Positions 29,450-36,675 of a stretch of 36,675 bases of DNA are shown piece by piece. The notes beneath the pieces are model-generated. The model did no database searches, was not told where the DNA came from, and saw nothing but the letters and a program-made list of their open reading frames with translations. The stretch lies in NCBI RefSeq assembly GCF_000722875.1, contig NZ_JFHR01000051.1, positions 1 through 36,675 of the forward strand, read 5' to 3'. Position 1 is the stretch's first letter; each line of letters opens with the position of its first letter. A program made the position numbers and the translations under genes. Source of the DNA: Sphingobium chlorophenolicum (lineage in GTDB: Bacteria; Pseudomonadota; Alphaproteobacteria; Sphingomonadales; Sphingomonadaceae).

Positions 29450-32059
29450 TCAATCCATCATATCATGGATTTTCGCCGCGAGCATATCGAGCGCGAACGG
29501 CTTGGTTATCATGTCCATGTTGGTGCCGAGGAAACCGGCGCGGATCGCTGCATTTTCGGCATAGCCGGTCACGAAGAGGATCGGCAGCGTCGGACGATGC
29601 TCGCGCGCGATTTCGGCGAGTTGGCGTCCGTTCATGCCCGGAAGACCGACGTCCGAGATCATGAGATCGAGAATACGGGTGGATTGGAGGACGGGGATCG
29701 CTTCTGCGCCATCGCCCGCCTCCACGGCCGCATAGCCCAGTTCCTCCAGCACTTCGCGGACCAGAATCCTGACCGACGGGTCGTCCTCGACCACGAGGAC
29801 GGTCTGGCCGCGCCCTTCCTGGATAAGCGCCTGGCTCGCTGCCGCATTTTCGGATGCGTGGCCGCTCGCGGGAAGGAACAGCTTCACGGACGTTCCCTGG
29901 CCGGGCTTGCTGTGGATGCGAACCTGCCCGTCGGACTGGCGTGCAAAACCATAGACCATGGACAGGCCAAGGCCGGTGCCCTGACCGATCGGCTTGGTGG
30001 TGAAGAAGGGTTCAAAGACCTTGTCGACCAGTTCCGCCGACATGCCGACGCCCGTATCGGAGATAGCGACGGTGACATAGCGCCCGGCCTTGATGTCGAC
30101 CCCGCTATCCGCATAGGCGGCGTCGAGATCGACCGTACCGACCTCGACCGTCAACAGACCCCCTTCGGGCATGGCGTCGCGCGCGTTGATGGTCAGGTTG
30201 AGGATGGCGTTTTCGAGCTGGTTGCCGTCCACTATGGCGTAGGGGTCGCCATCGGCCGGGATGATCTGGAGCCTGATATTCTCGTTGATCGTCCGCATCA
30301 GCAAATCTTCGAGCGAGCGGATAAGCGCGTTCACGTCTGTCGGCCTGGGGTCGAGCGATTGGCGGCGGGAGAAGGCGAGAAGGCGGGCGGTCAACGCCGC
30401 CGCTCGCTGCGCGGACGCGGAAGCCGAGTCCATGAAGCGGTCCAGATCGTCGATGCGCCCGGACGCCAGCCTGCGCTTCACGATGTCGATGCCGCCGATC
30501 ACCCCCGTGAGCATATTGTTGAAATCATGCGCGATGCCGCCGGTAAGCTGACCCACAGCCTCCATTTTCTGGCTCTGGCGAAGGGCAGCCTCGGCGCGGG
30601 CGCGGCTCGCCATCTCCATCTCCAGCGCTTCGGTCCGCTCGATCACTTTCTGTTCGAGGGTCTGGTTGAGGCGCTGGGCGGTCTGGATGAGGCGCGCATT
30701 TTCGATGGCGATGGCGGCATGGGCGGCAAGGCCCAAAGCCAGCCGTTCCGCCCGCGCGTCGAACTGGTCCGGCTGGGCATGGCCGAAGAACAACCCGCCC
30801 ATGACTTCGGTCGAGCGCGATATGACGGGGACCGCCAGATAGCTCACCACCTCCAGATGGCCTTTCGGCATCCCGTGATAAGGCGCGCTATGCCCATAGC
30901 GCGCATCCTTGCGGATATCGCCCGAACGGACGGGGCCTTCCCCGCCGAAGGTAGGGCCGAAAACGGCCGTATTGCGCGGCATCGGGAAATTCGCGAAGGC
31001 TTCCATGGACGCGCCCGACAGGCTGTAGAGCTGGTAGCTTTCGCCCGCATCGTCGATCCGGTTGTAGAAGAAGGCGCCGAATTCCGCTCCGGTCAATTCG
31101 CGACCCGCATCGATGACCGCCTGGACGAGCGTGTCCAGATCGAGTTCGGCGGCCACGCGCTCGCCCGTGCGGTTGAGGATTTCCAGCGCAAGGCTTTCCT
31201 CGCGCAGGGCCGCTTCGGAAGCGGCGAGGGCGGCATCGGCCCGCTTGCGCGCGGAGATGTCGATCACCGTGCCGATGAAACGGGTGGCGATGCCGTTCTC
31301 GAATACCGCGCTGCCGCGTGCGGCGATCCAGCGCTCTATGCCATCTTCTATGCCGATGGTGCGATATTCGATGTCGAACAGGCCATCGCCGCCCGGTTCG
31401 AGCGCGGACATGACGGCCGCATCGGCGCGTTCGCGATCATCGGGATGAATGCCGGCCAGAAAGCTGCCCTCATAGCTGACCGGCGCATCCACCGGCAGGC
31501 CGAACATCGCCTTGCACCGTTCGTCCCAGCGCAGGACGGCGCTGGCGGGGTAGAAGTCCCAGATTCCGATGTTGGCCGCAGCCGTGGCAAGGCGAAGGCG
31601 GCTCTCGCTATTGGCAAGTTCGTCGATGCGATCGCGCATCTCGAACTGCTTCTGGCGCGCGCGCATGGCGGCAGAGATCGCGCTGACCAGCGATGCCTTT
31701 CCGAGCGGCCGTTCGAGCACGACCGTATTGCGGACCAGATCGAGCAGTTGCATGGAACGGGGCGAATAGGGGGCGCGTCCGGAGCGCGGCGCCTTGAGCA
31801 TGATGAAGGGAACGTCCGACCAGGGCGGTTCCTTTTCGAGGGACAGGCGGAGTATGTCCAGGTCGTCGGGCAGGGCTTCCTCGGTGATGAGCACGGCCCC
31901 GGCCAGGTCGCCCAACTCCCCGGCGACCGCCGGCACATCGCGGCAGATGACCGTATCATAGCTTTCATCGCGCAGAAGTTCGGCCACGCTCTCGGCGTCT
32001 CGTCCGAACGGCGCGCAGACCAGGAGCCGATAACCTTCGGAACCCGCGTCATGCGCCAT
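29450..32059 (-). CDS. Hybrid sensor histidine kinase (pseudo-receiver, PAS, GAF, kinase, receiver)
   Basis: The 869-residue protein has, in order: an N-terminal receiver-like domain (about 10-135) whose phosphoacceptor position reads LITEEALP with no Asp; a PAS domain (about 150-275); a GAF domain (about 290-455); and a coiled linker. The HisKA domain has His511 in GGIAHDFNNML, and the ATPase domain has Asn617/Asn621, DTGVG (668-672) and GQGTGLGLS (692-700). A C-terminal receiver has Asp803 in LMISDVGLPGMNG. There is no membrane span, so it is cytoplasmic. It should pass phosphate to its own receiver and then to a partner not found here. Its start overlaps the KaiC-like gene by 11 bases, so the two are co-translated. 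Confidence 0.92.
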   Translation of the reverse strand: MAHDAGSEGYRLLVCAPFGRDAESVAELLRDESYDTVICRDVPAVAGELGDLAGAVLITEEALPDDLDILRLSLEKEPPWSDVPFIMLKAPRSGRAPYSPRSMQLLDLVRNTVVLERPLGKASLVSAISAAMRARQKQFEMRDRIDELANSESRLRLATAAANIGIWDFYPASAVLRWDERCKAMFGLPVDAPVSYEGSFLAGIHPDDRERADAAVMSALEPGGDGLFDIEYRTIGIEDGIERWIAARGSAVFENGIATRFIGTVIDISARKRADAALAASEAALREESLALEILNRTGERVAAELDLDTLVQAVIDAGRELTGAEFGAFFYNRIDDAGESYQLYSLSGASMEAFANFPMPRNTAVFGPTFGGEGPVRSGDIRKDARYGHSAPYHGMPKGHLEVVSYLAVPVISRSTEVMGGLFFGHAQPDQFDARAERLALGLAAHAAIAIENARLIQTAQRLNQTLEQKVIERTEALEMEMASRARAEAALRQSQKMEAVGQLTGGIAHDFNNMLTGVIGGIDIVKRRLASGRIDDLDRFMDSASASAQRAAALTARLLAFSRRQSLDPRPTDVNALIRSLEDLLMRTINENIRLQIIPADGDPYAIVDGNQLENAILNLTINARDAMPEGGLLTVEVGTVDLDAAYADSGVDIKAGRYVTVAISDTGVGMSAELVDKVFEPFFTTKPIGQGTGLGLSMVYGFARQSDGQVRIHSKPGQGTSVKLFLPASGHASENAAASQALIQEGRGQTVLVVEDDPSVRILVREVLEELGYAAVEAGDGAEAIPVLQSTRILDLMISDVGLPGMNGRQLAEIAREHRPTLPILFVTGYAENAAIRAGFLGTNMDMITKPFALDMLAAKIHDMMD

Positions 32060-33545
32060 GGTCTCGGTCCTCCATCAAAGGTGTCGCGCTGCCGATATAT
32101 TCCGGCGTTCCGGTCAGCACGCCCCTGAAGGCCTCCAGCGGCTCTCCGACGCGCACGCCTCTGCTGTCGATCCGGAATTCCCGGATTCTATCCTCATGCA
32201 TGCCGCTGCGGTTCTTGATCACCGATATCGCCTTGCGAATGCGCCCGCCTGCTTCGAAGAAGCGCAGCAGGATCACGGAATCGGCGATGTAGGATATGTT
32301 CAGGTTGGTCGCCATCGACCCGACCAGACCCTGTTGCGGGTTGAGGAGGAATGTCACGACCCCCTGCTGGCTCAGATAGGAAAGCAATTCGTGCATCTGG
32401 AGGAGGAGTTGCTGCTCCTGCGGCATCGCGGCCATATAACCGTTGAGACTGTCGATGGCGATCATGCGGACGCCGCGACTTTCGACTTCATGGCGGACGC
32501 GCGCCGCAAATTCGCCCGGCGAGATTTCGGCGGGGTCGATCTGCTGTATGACCAGCCTCCCCTGATCGATCTGGTGCGCGACGTCGAGGCCGAACGCCTT
32601 GGCGCGGGTCAGCAATGTGCCAATGCGCTCGTCGAATTCGAAGATGGTGCAGGGTTCGCCGCGTTCGCAGGCCGCGTGGAGATATTGGAGGGCAATGGTG
32701 GTTTTCCCGGTTCCCGCCGGCCCGGTGATCAGGATGCTGCTGCCGCGCAGCGGGCCGCCGCCGAGCAGATCGTCCAGTGCGCCGACGCCGCTGGTCACCG
32801 CGCCCTCGCTAAATTCGGCATGATGGTCCGCGGCGATGAGACGCGGAAAGATATCGACGCCGCCCTTGCGGATATTGAGGTCGTGGAAGCCGGCGATGAA
32901 ATCGATGCCTCTCAGCTTCTGGACCTGCATTCGGCGGCGCGCCGCGCCGAATTCCAGGGTGAGGCGCTCCAAGGTGATGACGCCATGGCAAAGACTGTGA
33001 AGATGGGCGTCGCGCGCATTTGTCGTCCCCGTCATGTCGTCGATGAGGATGACGGTGCTGTCGCGGCCGGAGAAGAACTGCTTCAGCGCCAGGACCTGCC
33101 GGCGATAGCGCAGCGGATCTTGCGCCAGCAACCGCATTTCCGACAGGCTGTCGAATACCACGCGGCTCGGCTTCACCCGATCCACCTCTTGCTGGATGAG
33201 TCGGATGGTTTCGCCCAATTCCATCTCCCAGGGATGAATGATCGACTGCTCCCGGCCTTCGCCGAACACATTTTCCACGGATTCCAGTTCGAAGATGTCG
33301 AACCCGTCCAGCGTCCAGCCATGGGACGCGGCGACGACGCGCAGTTCCTCGCTCGTCTCCGACAGGGTTATATAGAGTACGGCTTCGCCCCGCGCGATGC
33401 CTTCCCGCAGGAACTGGAGGGCGAGCGTGGTCTTGCCGGAGCCGGGCGCTCCTTCGAGCAGATAGAGGTGGTTGGCGGGCAGCCCGCCCTTGAGAATCGT
33501 GTCCAGGCCGGAATTGCCGGTGGATATGATCTGCATTTCGCTCAT
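32049..33545 (-). CDS. KaiC-like double-domain RecA-fold ATPase
   Basis: The 498-residue protein has two KaiC domains. The first has Walker A GAPGSGKTT (32-40) and a VVFDSLSEMR-type Walker B. The second has Walker A GPAGTGKTT (275-283) and a matching MIAIDSLNGY. The acidic residues after the second strand (LSETSEE, and FEFDE in the second half) correspond to KaiC's catalytic glutamates. No KaiA or KaiB gene is nearby, so this is one of the KaiC homologues outside cyanobacteria that pair with a histidine kinase, proposed to act in stress or light signalling. The ATG at 33545 has GAGGCGGG upstream; an ATG three codons on is possible. The histidine kinase gene overlaps its end. Confidence 0.9.
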   Translation of the reverse strand: MSEMQIISTGNSGLDTILKGGLPANHLYLLEGAPGSGKTTLALQFLREGIARGEAVLYITLSETSEELRVVAASHGWTLDGFDIFELESVENVFGEGREQSIIHPWEMELGETIRLIQQEVDRVKPSRVVFDSLSEMRLLAQDPLRYRRQVLALKQFFSGRDSTVILIDDMTGTTNARDAHLHSLCHGVITLERLTLEFGAARRRMQVQKLRGIDFIAGFHDLNIRKGGVDIFPRLIAADHHAEFSEGAVTSGVGALDDLLGGGPLRGSSILITGPAGTGKTTIALQYLHAACERGEPCTIFEFDERIGTLLTRAKAFGLDVAHQIDQGRLVIQQIDPAEISPGEFAARVRHEVESRGVRMIAIDSLNGYMAAMPQEQQLLLQMHELLSYLSQQGVVTFLLNPQQGLVGSMATNLNISYIADSVILLRFFEAGGRIRKAISVIKNRSGMHEDRIREFRIDSRGVRVGEPLEAFRGVLTGTPEYIGSATPLMEDRDHGA

Positions 33546-33922
33546 AGATTTTGCCCGCCTCGCTTTTCCAATCTGTAGCCGCGGTTGTAACGACGAGACA
33601 CCGGAACCATGCCAATCTAGATCAAGAACCGCCGCCAGAACCCCCGATCCATGAGGAGCGGGACGCGGCGTGGTTCATTGAGGCTATGCCGGCAAGGCGG
33701 CGCTGGGTCGGACAGGTGCATGTGCGCTAAACGTCGCGCGGGGCAGGACGTTCCGACGTCGTTATGGTCGCATGGCGGGAGCGCGTTCCGGTCGGGCAGG
33801 CGCGTTATAGGCAAGCGGACATTACGGGCAATTAAATTGGATAAGTAGGCGCGTAGGCGGGAGGGAGGCGCTTCAGATCGGGAAGCCGCCGGAATCTGAA
33901 AAATCCCGGCGGCTCTCCTTGC
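33546..33922. other. Intergenic region upstream of the KaiC-like gene
   Basis: This 377-base gap separates the 3' end of a receptor gene from the start of the KaiC-like gene, both on the minus strand. It must contain the promoter of the KaiC/kinase pair. Apart from the hairpin next to the receptor stop I see no gene, repeat family member or clear operator. Short open frames here have no ribosome sites or sensible composition. Confidence 0.5.
33884..33914 (-). terminator. Hairpin terminator after the fourth TonB receptor gene
   Basis: AGCCGCCGG and CCGGCGGCT make a perfect 9-base stem with a 13-base A-rich loop, nine bases after the receptor stop on the minus strand. There is no T-tract, as with the other hairpins in this window. 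Confidence 0.55.
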
Positions 33923-36103
33923 CTAAAAATGCTTGCCGACCGTTATGCCATATGTCCGTGGCGCGCCCGGAACGCCGCAAACGCAGTTCGGGTTCAAGAT
34001 GGTGAATCCCATATCATAATATTTGTTGCCGAGATTCTTCACCCACAGGCTTATGCTGGTCATATTATCGAGCGATTTCCATGTTTCGGAGATATTGACC
34101 AGATAGCGCTTGGGTTCGAAGAATTTATTCGATGCGTCTGCGAACCATCCGCTTTGATAGTTCATGCCGACCGAAGTTGAAAATTCGCCGATGCTGGTCG
34201 GCAATGAGTGGCGCACATTCGCATTATAGCTGATGCGCGGGGCGTTGGGCGTGCGATTGCCGCCCGCGTCGCCCGTATCGAGAATGATGGCGCCGTTGGG
34301 CGCGACCGAATAGATGGGCGCGTCCGGATAACGTGTGAATTCCGAATCCAGCCATTCAAAGCCGCCGCTGATGGTCAGCCGCCCCGTCGGGCGAGCCTCG
34401 AAATCCACGTCGATCCCCTTGACCCGCGCGGCGGCCGCGTTGCGCGTGGCCAGCCCGCCGGATTCATGGACGGAAAGCTGCAGATTCCTGTAGTCATAAT
34501 AGAATCCGGAAATATTCAAGCGAAGCCGGTTGTTGAAGAACTGGGTTTTCAGGCCCGCTTCATAGGCGTCGATCGTTTCCGGTAGGATGGGCGATGGATT
34601 ATTGGCGAATCCAGCCGGCAGAATATTGTTGAAGCCGCCGCTGTTATAGCCGCGATTATAGGAGATATATCCCATGACGGAAGGCGTGAACTGCTGCTGT
34701 ATGTCCGCCCGGAAAGTCGGCTTCCTGAATGTCTCGGCCGTATTACCCCGTGAACCCGGAATGATGACATCGTCGATCGCATTATATCCCTTCAGCGTGA
34801 CCCGGTCGATCGTATAGCGCGCGCCCAGGGTAATGCGCGTGTCCGGGAATATGGGATAGGTTATCTGGCCGAAGGCGGCGTAGGAACGCGATCCCAACGT
34901 CGGCACCAGATTGAAGGCGGACCCAAACGGCACCCCGAACAGCACGGAAGCACCGGGCGCGCCGAAGGAGAAGGGGGAAAGCTTGTTGGTCAGGCCGAGA
35001 TAGAAGAGGCCCACGACCCACGAAGCCTTCGACCCGTCCGGACTTTGCAACTGGAGCTCCTGCGTCCACGCCGTGTTCTGGTCGTTGCGGCGCACCGGCA
35101 GGAGCGGGGAGGGGCCGCCGTCATAATCGATGTCGAAGACCGAATGGTTGCGCTGATAGGATGTGATGCTGAGCAGATGCGCCCAATCCAGATCGCCCTC
35201 GACCCGCAATGCGGCGATGCCCGTCCTGCTGTGGAATTCCGACTTTGAATCGACGTTCACGCCATATTTTCCGACTTCATAGGTCTGGCCCGAACCTAGA
35301 TCATATACGAAGGGGAATGGAATGGACGGAGCGACCGTACCGCCCTGATTGCCGCGATTATAGGAATAATCCAGCGACAGGGTTGCGGAAAACTGGTCCG
35401 ATATTTCCCATAACGTCTTGCTGCGCACTGAAAACAGCTTCTGCCTGTAAAAATCCTCGCCAGTGGCGATATTCTTGCCCCAGCCGTCTTTCTGATCATC
35501 GTAATTGACCGCGATGTCGGTGGCGAGCGTCTCCGTCAGCCCGGTGGTCGCGTACAGGCTTCCGCTGAACATGTCGTAGTTCGCATAGCCCAGGCCTAGA
35601 TCGGCGCTGAAATCCTGGCTGGGCTTCTTCGTGTTGAATTGCACGACGCCGCCGGTGGCGTTTCGGCCGAAAAGCGTGCTCTGGGGCCCCTTGTCAACCT
35701 CCAGCGAAGCAAGATTGCCCAACGGCGCCTGACCTGTGCCGAAGACATTCAGCACGCCGTCAATATAGCGAAGGACCGATCCGCCTTTTCCGATGCCGCG
35801 AATGTAGATGGACTGCGAACTTCCGGTCTGGCCGACGGTGACGCCCGGCACGAGATAGGGAAGGTCGCTGGTCGTTGTCGCCGCATTGGCCTGCAATTTG
35901 CTTTCATCAAAGGACTGGATGGTGACCGGCACTTTCTGTCCGGATTCGGACCGGCGTTGCGCAGTGACGACGATGTCGTCGATGGCGATATTCTTCTGCG
36001 CGTCGGCGGATGCGTCGGACGGGTCGGTCTGCGCCATGGCGGTGGCGGCGAAGGTCGCGTTCAGCACCAAAGTGCCGATCAATAGTCCATGTCTGATGGC
36101 CAT
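33923..36103 (-). CDS. TonB-dependent outer-membrane receptor (catabolic type)
   Basis: The 726-residue receptor has a signal peptide (cut near ATAMAQ, about 24) and a TonB box DDIVVTAQRR (42-51). The plug includes QSIYIRGIGKGGSVLRYIDG and LEVDKGPQSTLFGRNATGG, and the barrel ends in YGITVGKHF with a terminal Phe. It is in the same broad receptor group as 10837-13110 and 21113-23524 but is shorter and diverged. LEVDKGPQSTLFG replaces the more usual RIEVLRGPQGTLFG in the plug. The C-terminal NPNCVCGVPGAPRT contains a Cys-x-Cys that may form a disulfide in an external loop. The ATG at 36103 follows AGGGAGGA. No enzyme gene is adjacent, so its substrate is open. Confidence 0.92.
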   Translation of the reverse strand: MAIRHGLLIGTLVLNATFAATAMAQTDPSDASADAQKNIAIDDIVVTAQRRSESGQKVPVTIQSFDESKLQANAATTTSDLPYLVPGVTVGQTGSSQSIYIRGIGKGGSVLRYIDGVLNVFGTGQAPLGNLASLEVDKGPQSTLFGRNATGGVVQFNTKKPSQDFSADLGLGYANYDMFSGSLYATTGLTETLATDIAVNYDDQKDGWGKNIATGEDFYRQKLFSVRSKTLWEISDQFSATLSLDYSYNRGNQGGTVAPSIPFPFVYDLGSGQTYEVGKYGVNVDSKSEFHSRTGIAALRVEGDLDWAHLLSITSYQRNHSVFDIDYDGGPSPLLPVRRNDQNTAWTQELQLQSPDGSKASWVVGLFYLGLTNKLSPFSFGAPGASVLFGVPFGSAFNLVPTLGSRSYAAFGQITYPIFPDTRITLGARYTIDRVTLKGYNAIDDVIIPGSRGNTAETFRKPTFRADIQQQFTPSVMGYISYNRGYNSGGFNNILPAGFANNPSPILPETIDAYEAGLKTQFFNNRLRLNISGFYYDYRNLQLSVHESGGLATRNAAAARVKGIDVDFEARPTGRLTISGGFEWLDSEFTRYPDAPIYSVAPNGAIILDTGDAGGNRTPNAPRISYNANVRHSLPTSIGEFSTSVGMNYQSGWFADASNKFFEPKRYLVNISETWKSLDNMTSISLWVKNLGNKYYDMGFTILNPNCVCGVPGAPRTYGITVGKHF

Positions 36104-36395
36104 TCATTCATCCTCCCTGAAATTGTCGGTTAGCCACTTGAATTCGGGCATGCAGTATCGAGAGCGGCTTCTAAGGCCGCTTTGCTCGATTTCATGACGA
36201 CATGCCGGGAATCGGAAGGGTGGAAACCGGTAAAAAGGATGGGTTGAGCAGAAGTCGGTCTGGCATGCATCTGTCACCGACTGGACAGGGATCATGCGGT
36301 TATTCGTCGAACATCTGTCGGATAGGTGCGGAATCTTGCCGCGTTGAGATACGGGCGGGCTTCCACATGCGCAGGAACACAACCCCCGCCGCCTT

Positions 36396-36487
36396 CGTCA
36401 TGCTGAACTTGTTTCAGCATCCATTTATCCCCATGCGACCAAGGCGCATGAAGGCACGATAGATGCTGAAACAAGTTCCGCATGACG
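36396..36487. repeat. REP-like long inverted repeat
   Basis: The arms CGTCATGCTGAACTTGTTTC... (36396-36421) and 36462-36487 are complementary at 25 of 26 positions, around a 40-base loop with its own small palindrome (CATGCGACC/GGCGCATG). It differs in sequence from the GTGGACAAATTC family. It is in the 436-base gap between the fourth receptor's 5' end and the last gene; the rest of the gap shows no gene. Confidence 0.7.
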
Positions 36488-36501
36488 TATGTATTGGAGA
36501 T

Positions 36502-36533
36502 GGTTCCGGTCCATCCTTCGACGGACCGGAACC
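36502..36533 (-). terminator. Hairpin terminator of the partial gene at the window end
   Basis: GGTTCCGGTCC and GGACCGGAACC form a perfect 11-base stem with a 10-base loop, six bases past the stop codon of the minus-strand gene at 36540. This position fits a terminator for that gene. Confidence 0.6.
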
Positions 36534-36539
36534 TGCGCG

Positions 36540-36675
36540 TCACTTGCCCTTCTTGACGTCCTTGACCCGCGCCGAGGCGAAGCGGCTGGCGAAATCGTCC
36601 AGGTCCAGCGTGAATTCATCGGCGGCGATGAATTCGGCATCCGACGCCTTGGGCTTTTCCGCCGCCTTGTAGAAG
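36540..36675 (-). CDS. 3' end of an unidentified gene (cut by the window edge)
   Basis: The minus strand is open from the window edge to a TGA at 36540-36542, giving about 44 C-terminal residues. They include PKASDAEFIAADEF, then LDLDDFASRFASARVK and a basic tail DVKKGK. Codon use is normal for the window, and a strong terminator hairpin follows within six bases, so it is probably a real gene end. The acidic stretch followed by a Lys-rich tail does not point to a family I can name. Confidence 0.55.
   Translation of the reverse strand, partial: FYKAAEKPKASDAEFIAADEFTLDLDDFASRFASARVKDVKKGK

Noticed and set aside
29465..32128. An 887-codon open frame antisense to the hybrid histidine kinase
   Set aside because: The opposite strand encodes a kinase with every expected motif. 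The antisense translation is low-complexity (rich in Gly, Ala, Arg, Asp, His) with no domain, as expected from high-GC codon bias.
32058..33578. A 506-codon open frame antisense to the KaiC-like gene
   Set aside because: The KaiC-like frame has two intact Walker motifs; the antisense frame has none.
33651..33848. A 65-codon open frame in the gap upstream of the KaiC-like gene
   Set aside because: It has no ribosome binding site, no similarity that I recognise and a composition typical of random high-GC frames.

Overview
The window reads as chromosome or catabolic-plasmid DNA of a sphingomonad (Alphaproteobacteria; Sphingobium, Novosphingobium or Sphingomonas type). The evidence is the high GC content, four TonB-dependent receptors in 37 kb, a FecI/FecR signalling unit, aromatic-degradation genes in several small blocks, and many palindromic intergenic repeats. 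I ran no database search, so the genus is an inference.

Layout. An initiator tRNA (7-83) is followed by an iron-type cell-surface signalling and uptake unit (536-6041): FecI-like sigma factor, FecR-like anti-sigma regulator, FecA-like receptor with an STN domain, a secreted four-EF-hand protein and a dedicated TonB. Next comes a flavin monooxygenase divergent from a LysR regulator (6294-8629), an AAHS-type aromatic-acid MFS transporter (8828-10159), and a TonB receptor followed by an alpha/beta hydrolase (10837-14056). A long minus-strand cluster (23524 down to 14143) then reads: TonB receptor, SnoaL-like Rieske beta-type subunit, Rieske oxygenase alpha, a small unknown protein, acetamidase/formamidase, catB, catC, catA, a small HTH-like protein, pcaD. 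Divergent from it (23975-26348) is a second Rieske set: alpha, a paralogue of the small unknown protein, beta-type subunit, Rieske ferredoxin. An AraC/XylS-type regulator (26820-27848) and a ferredoxin reductase (28184-29434) follow. The right end holds a KaiC-like ATPase overlapping a hybrid histidine kinase, a fourth TonB receptor, and the 3' end of an unidentified gene.

How it works together (inference). Receptors bring an aromatic compound across the outer membrane and the MFS carries it across the inner membrane. Esterase, amidase, flavin monooxygenase and/or the two Rieske oxygenases convert it to catechol. CatA, CatB, CatC and PcaD take catechol to 3-oxoadipate; the CoA transferase and thiolase that finish the pathway are absent. 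One ferredoxin and one reductase appear to serve both oxygenases. The substrate cannot be read from sequence.

Two things stand out. First, each Rieske alpha/beta pair is accompanied by a paralogous small protein (114 and 123 aa) with no recognised family, and both alphas share an unusually long spacer in the Rieske motif. Second, a modular MITE-like repeat family with GTGGACAAATTC ends separates the functional blocks, often touching the stop codons of convergent genes.
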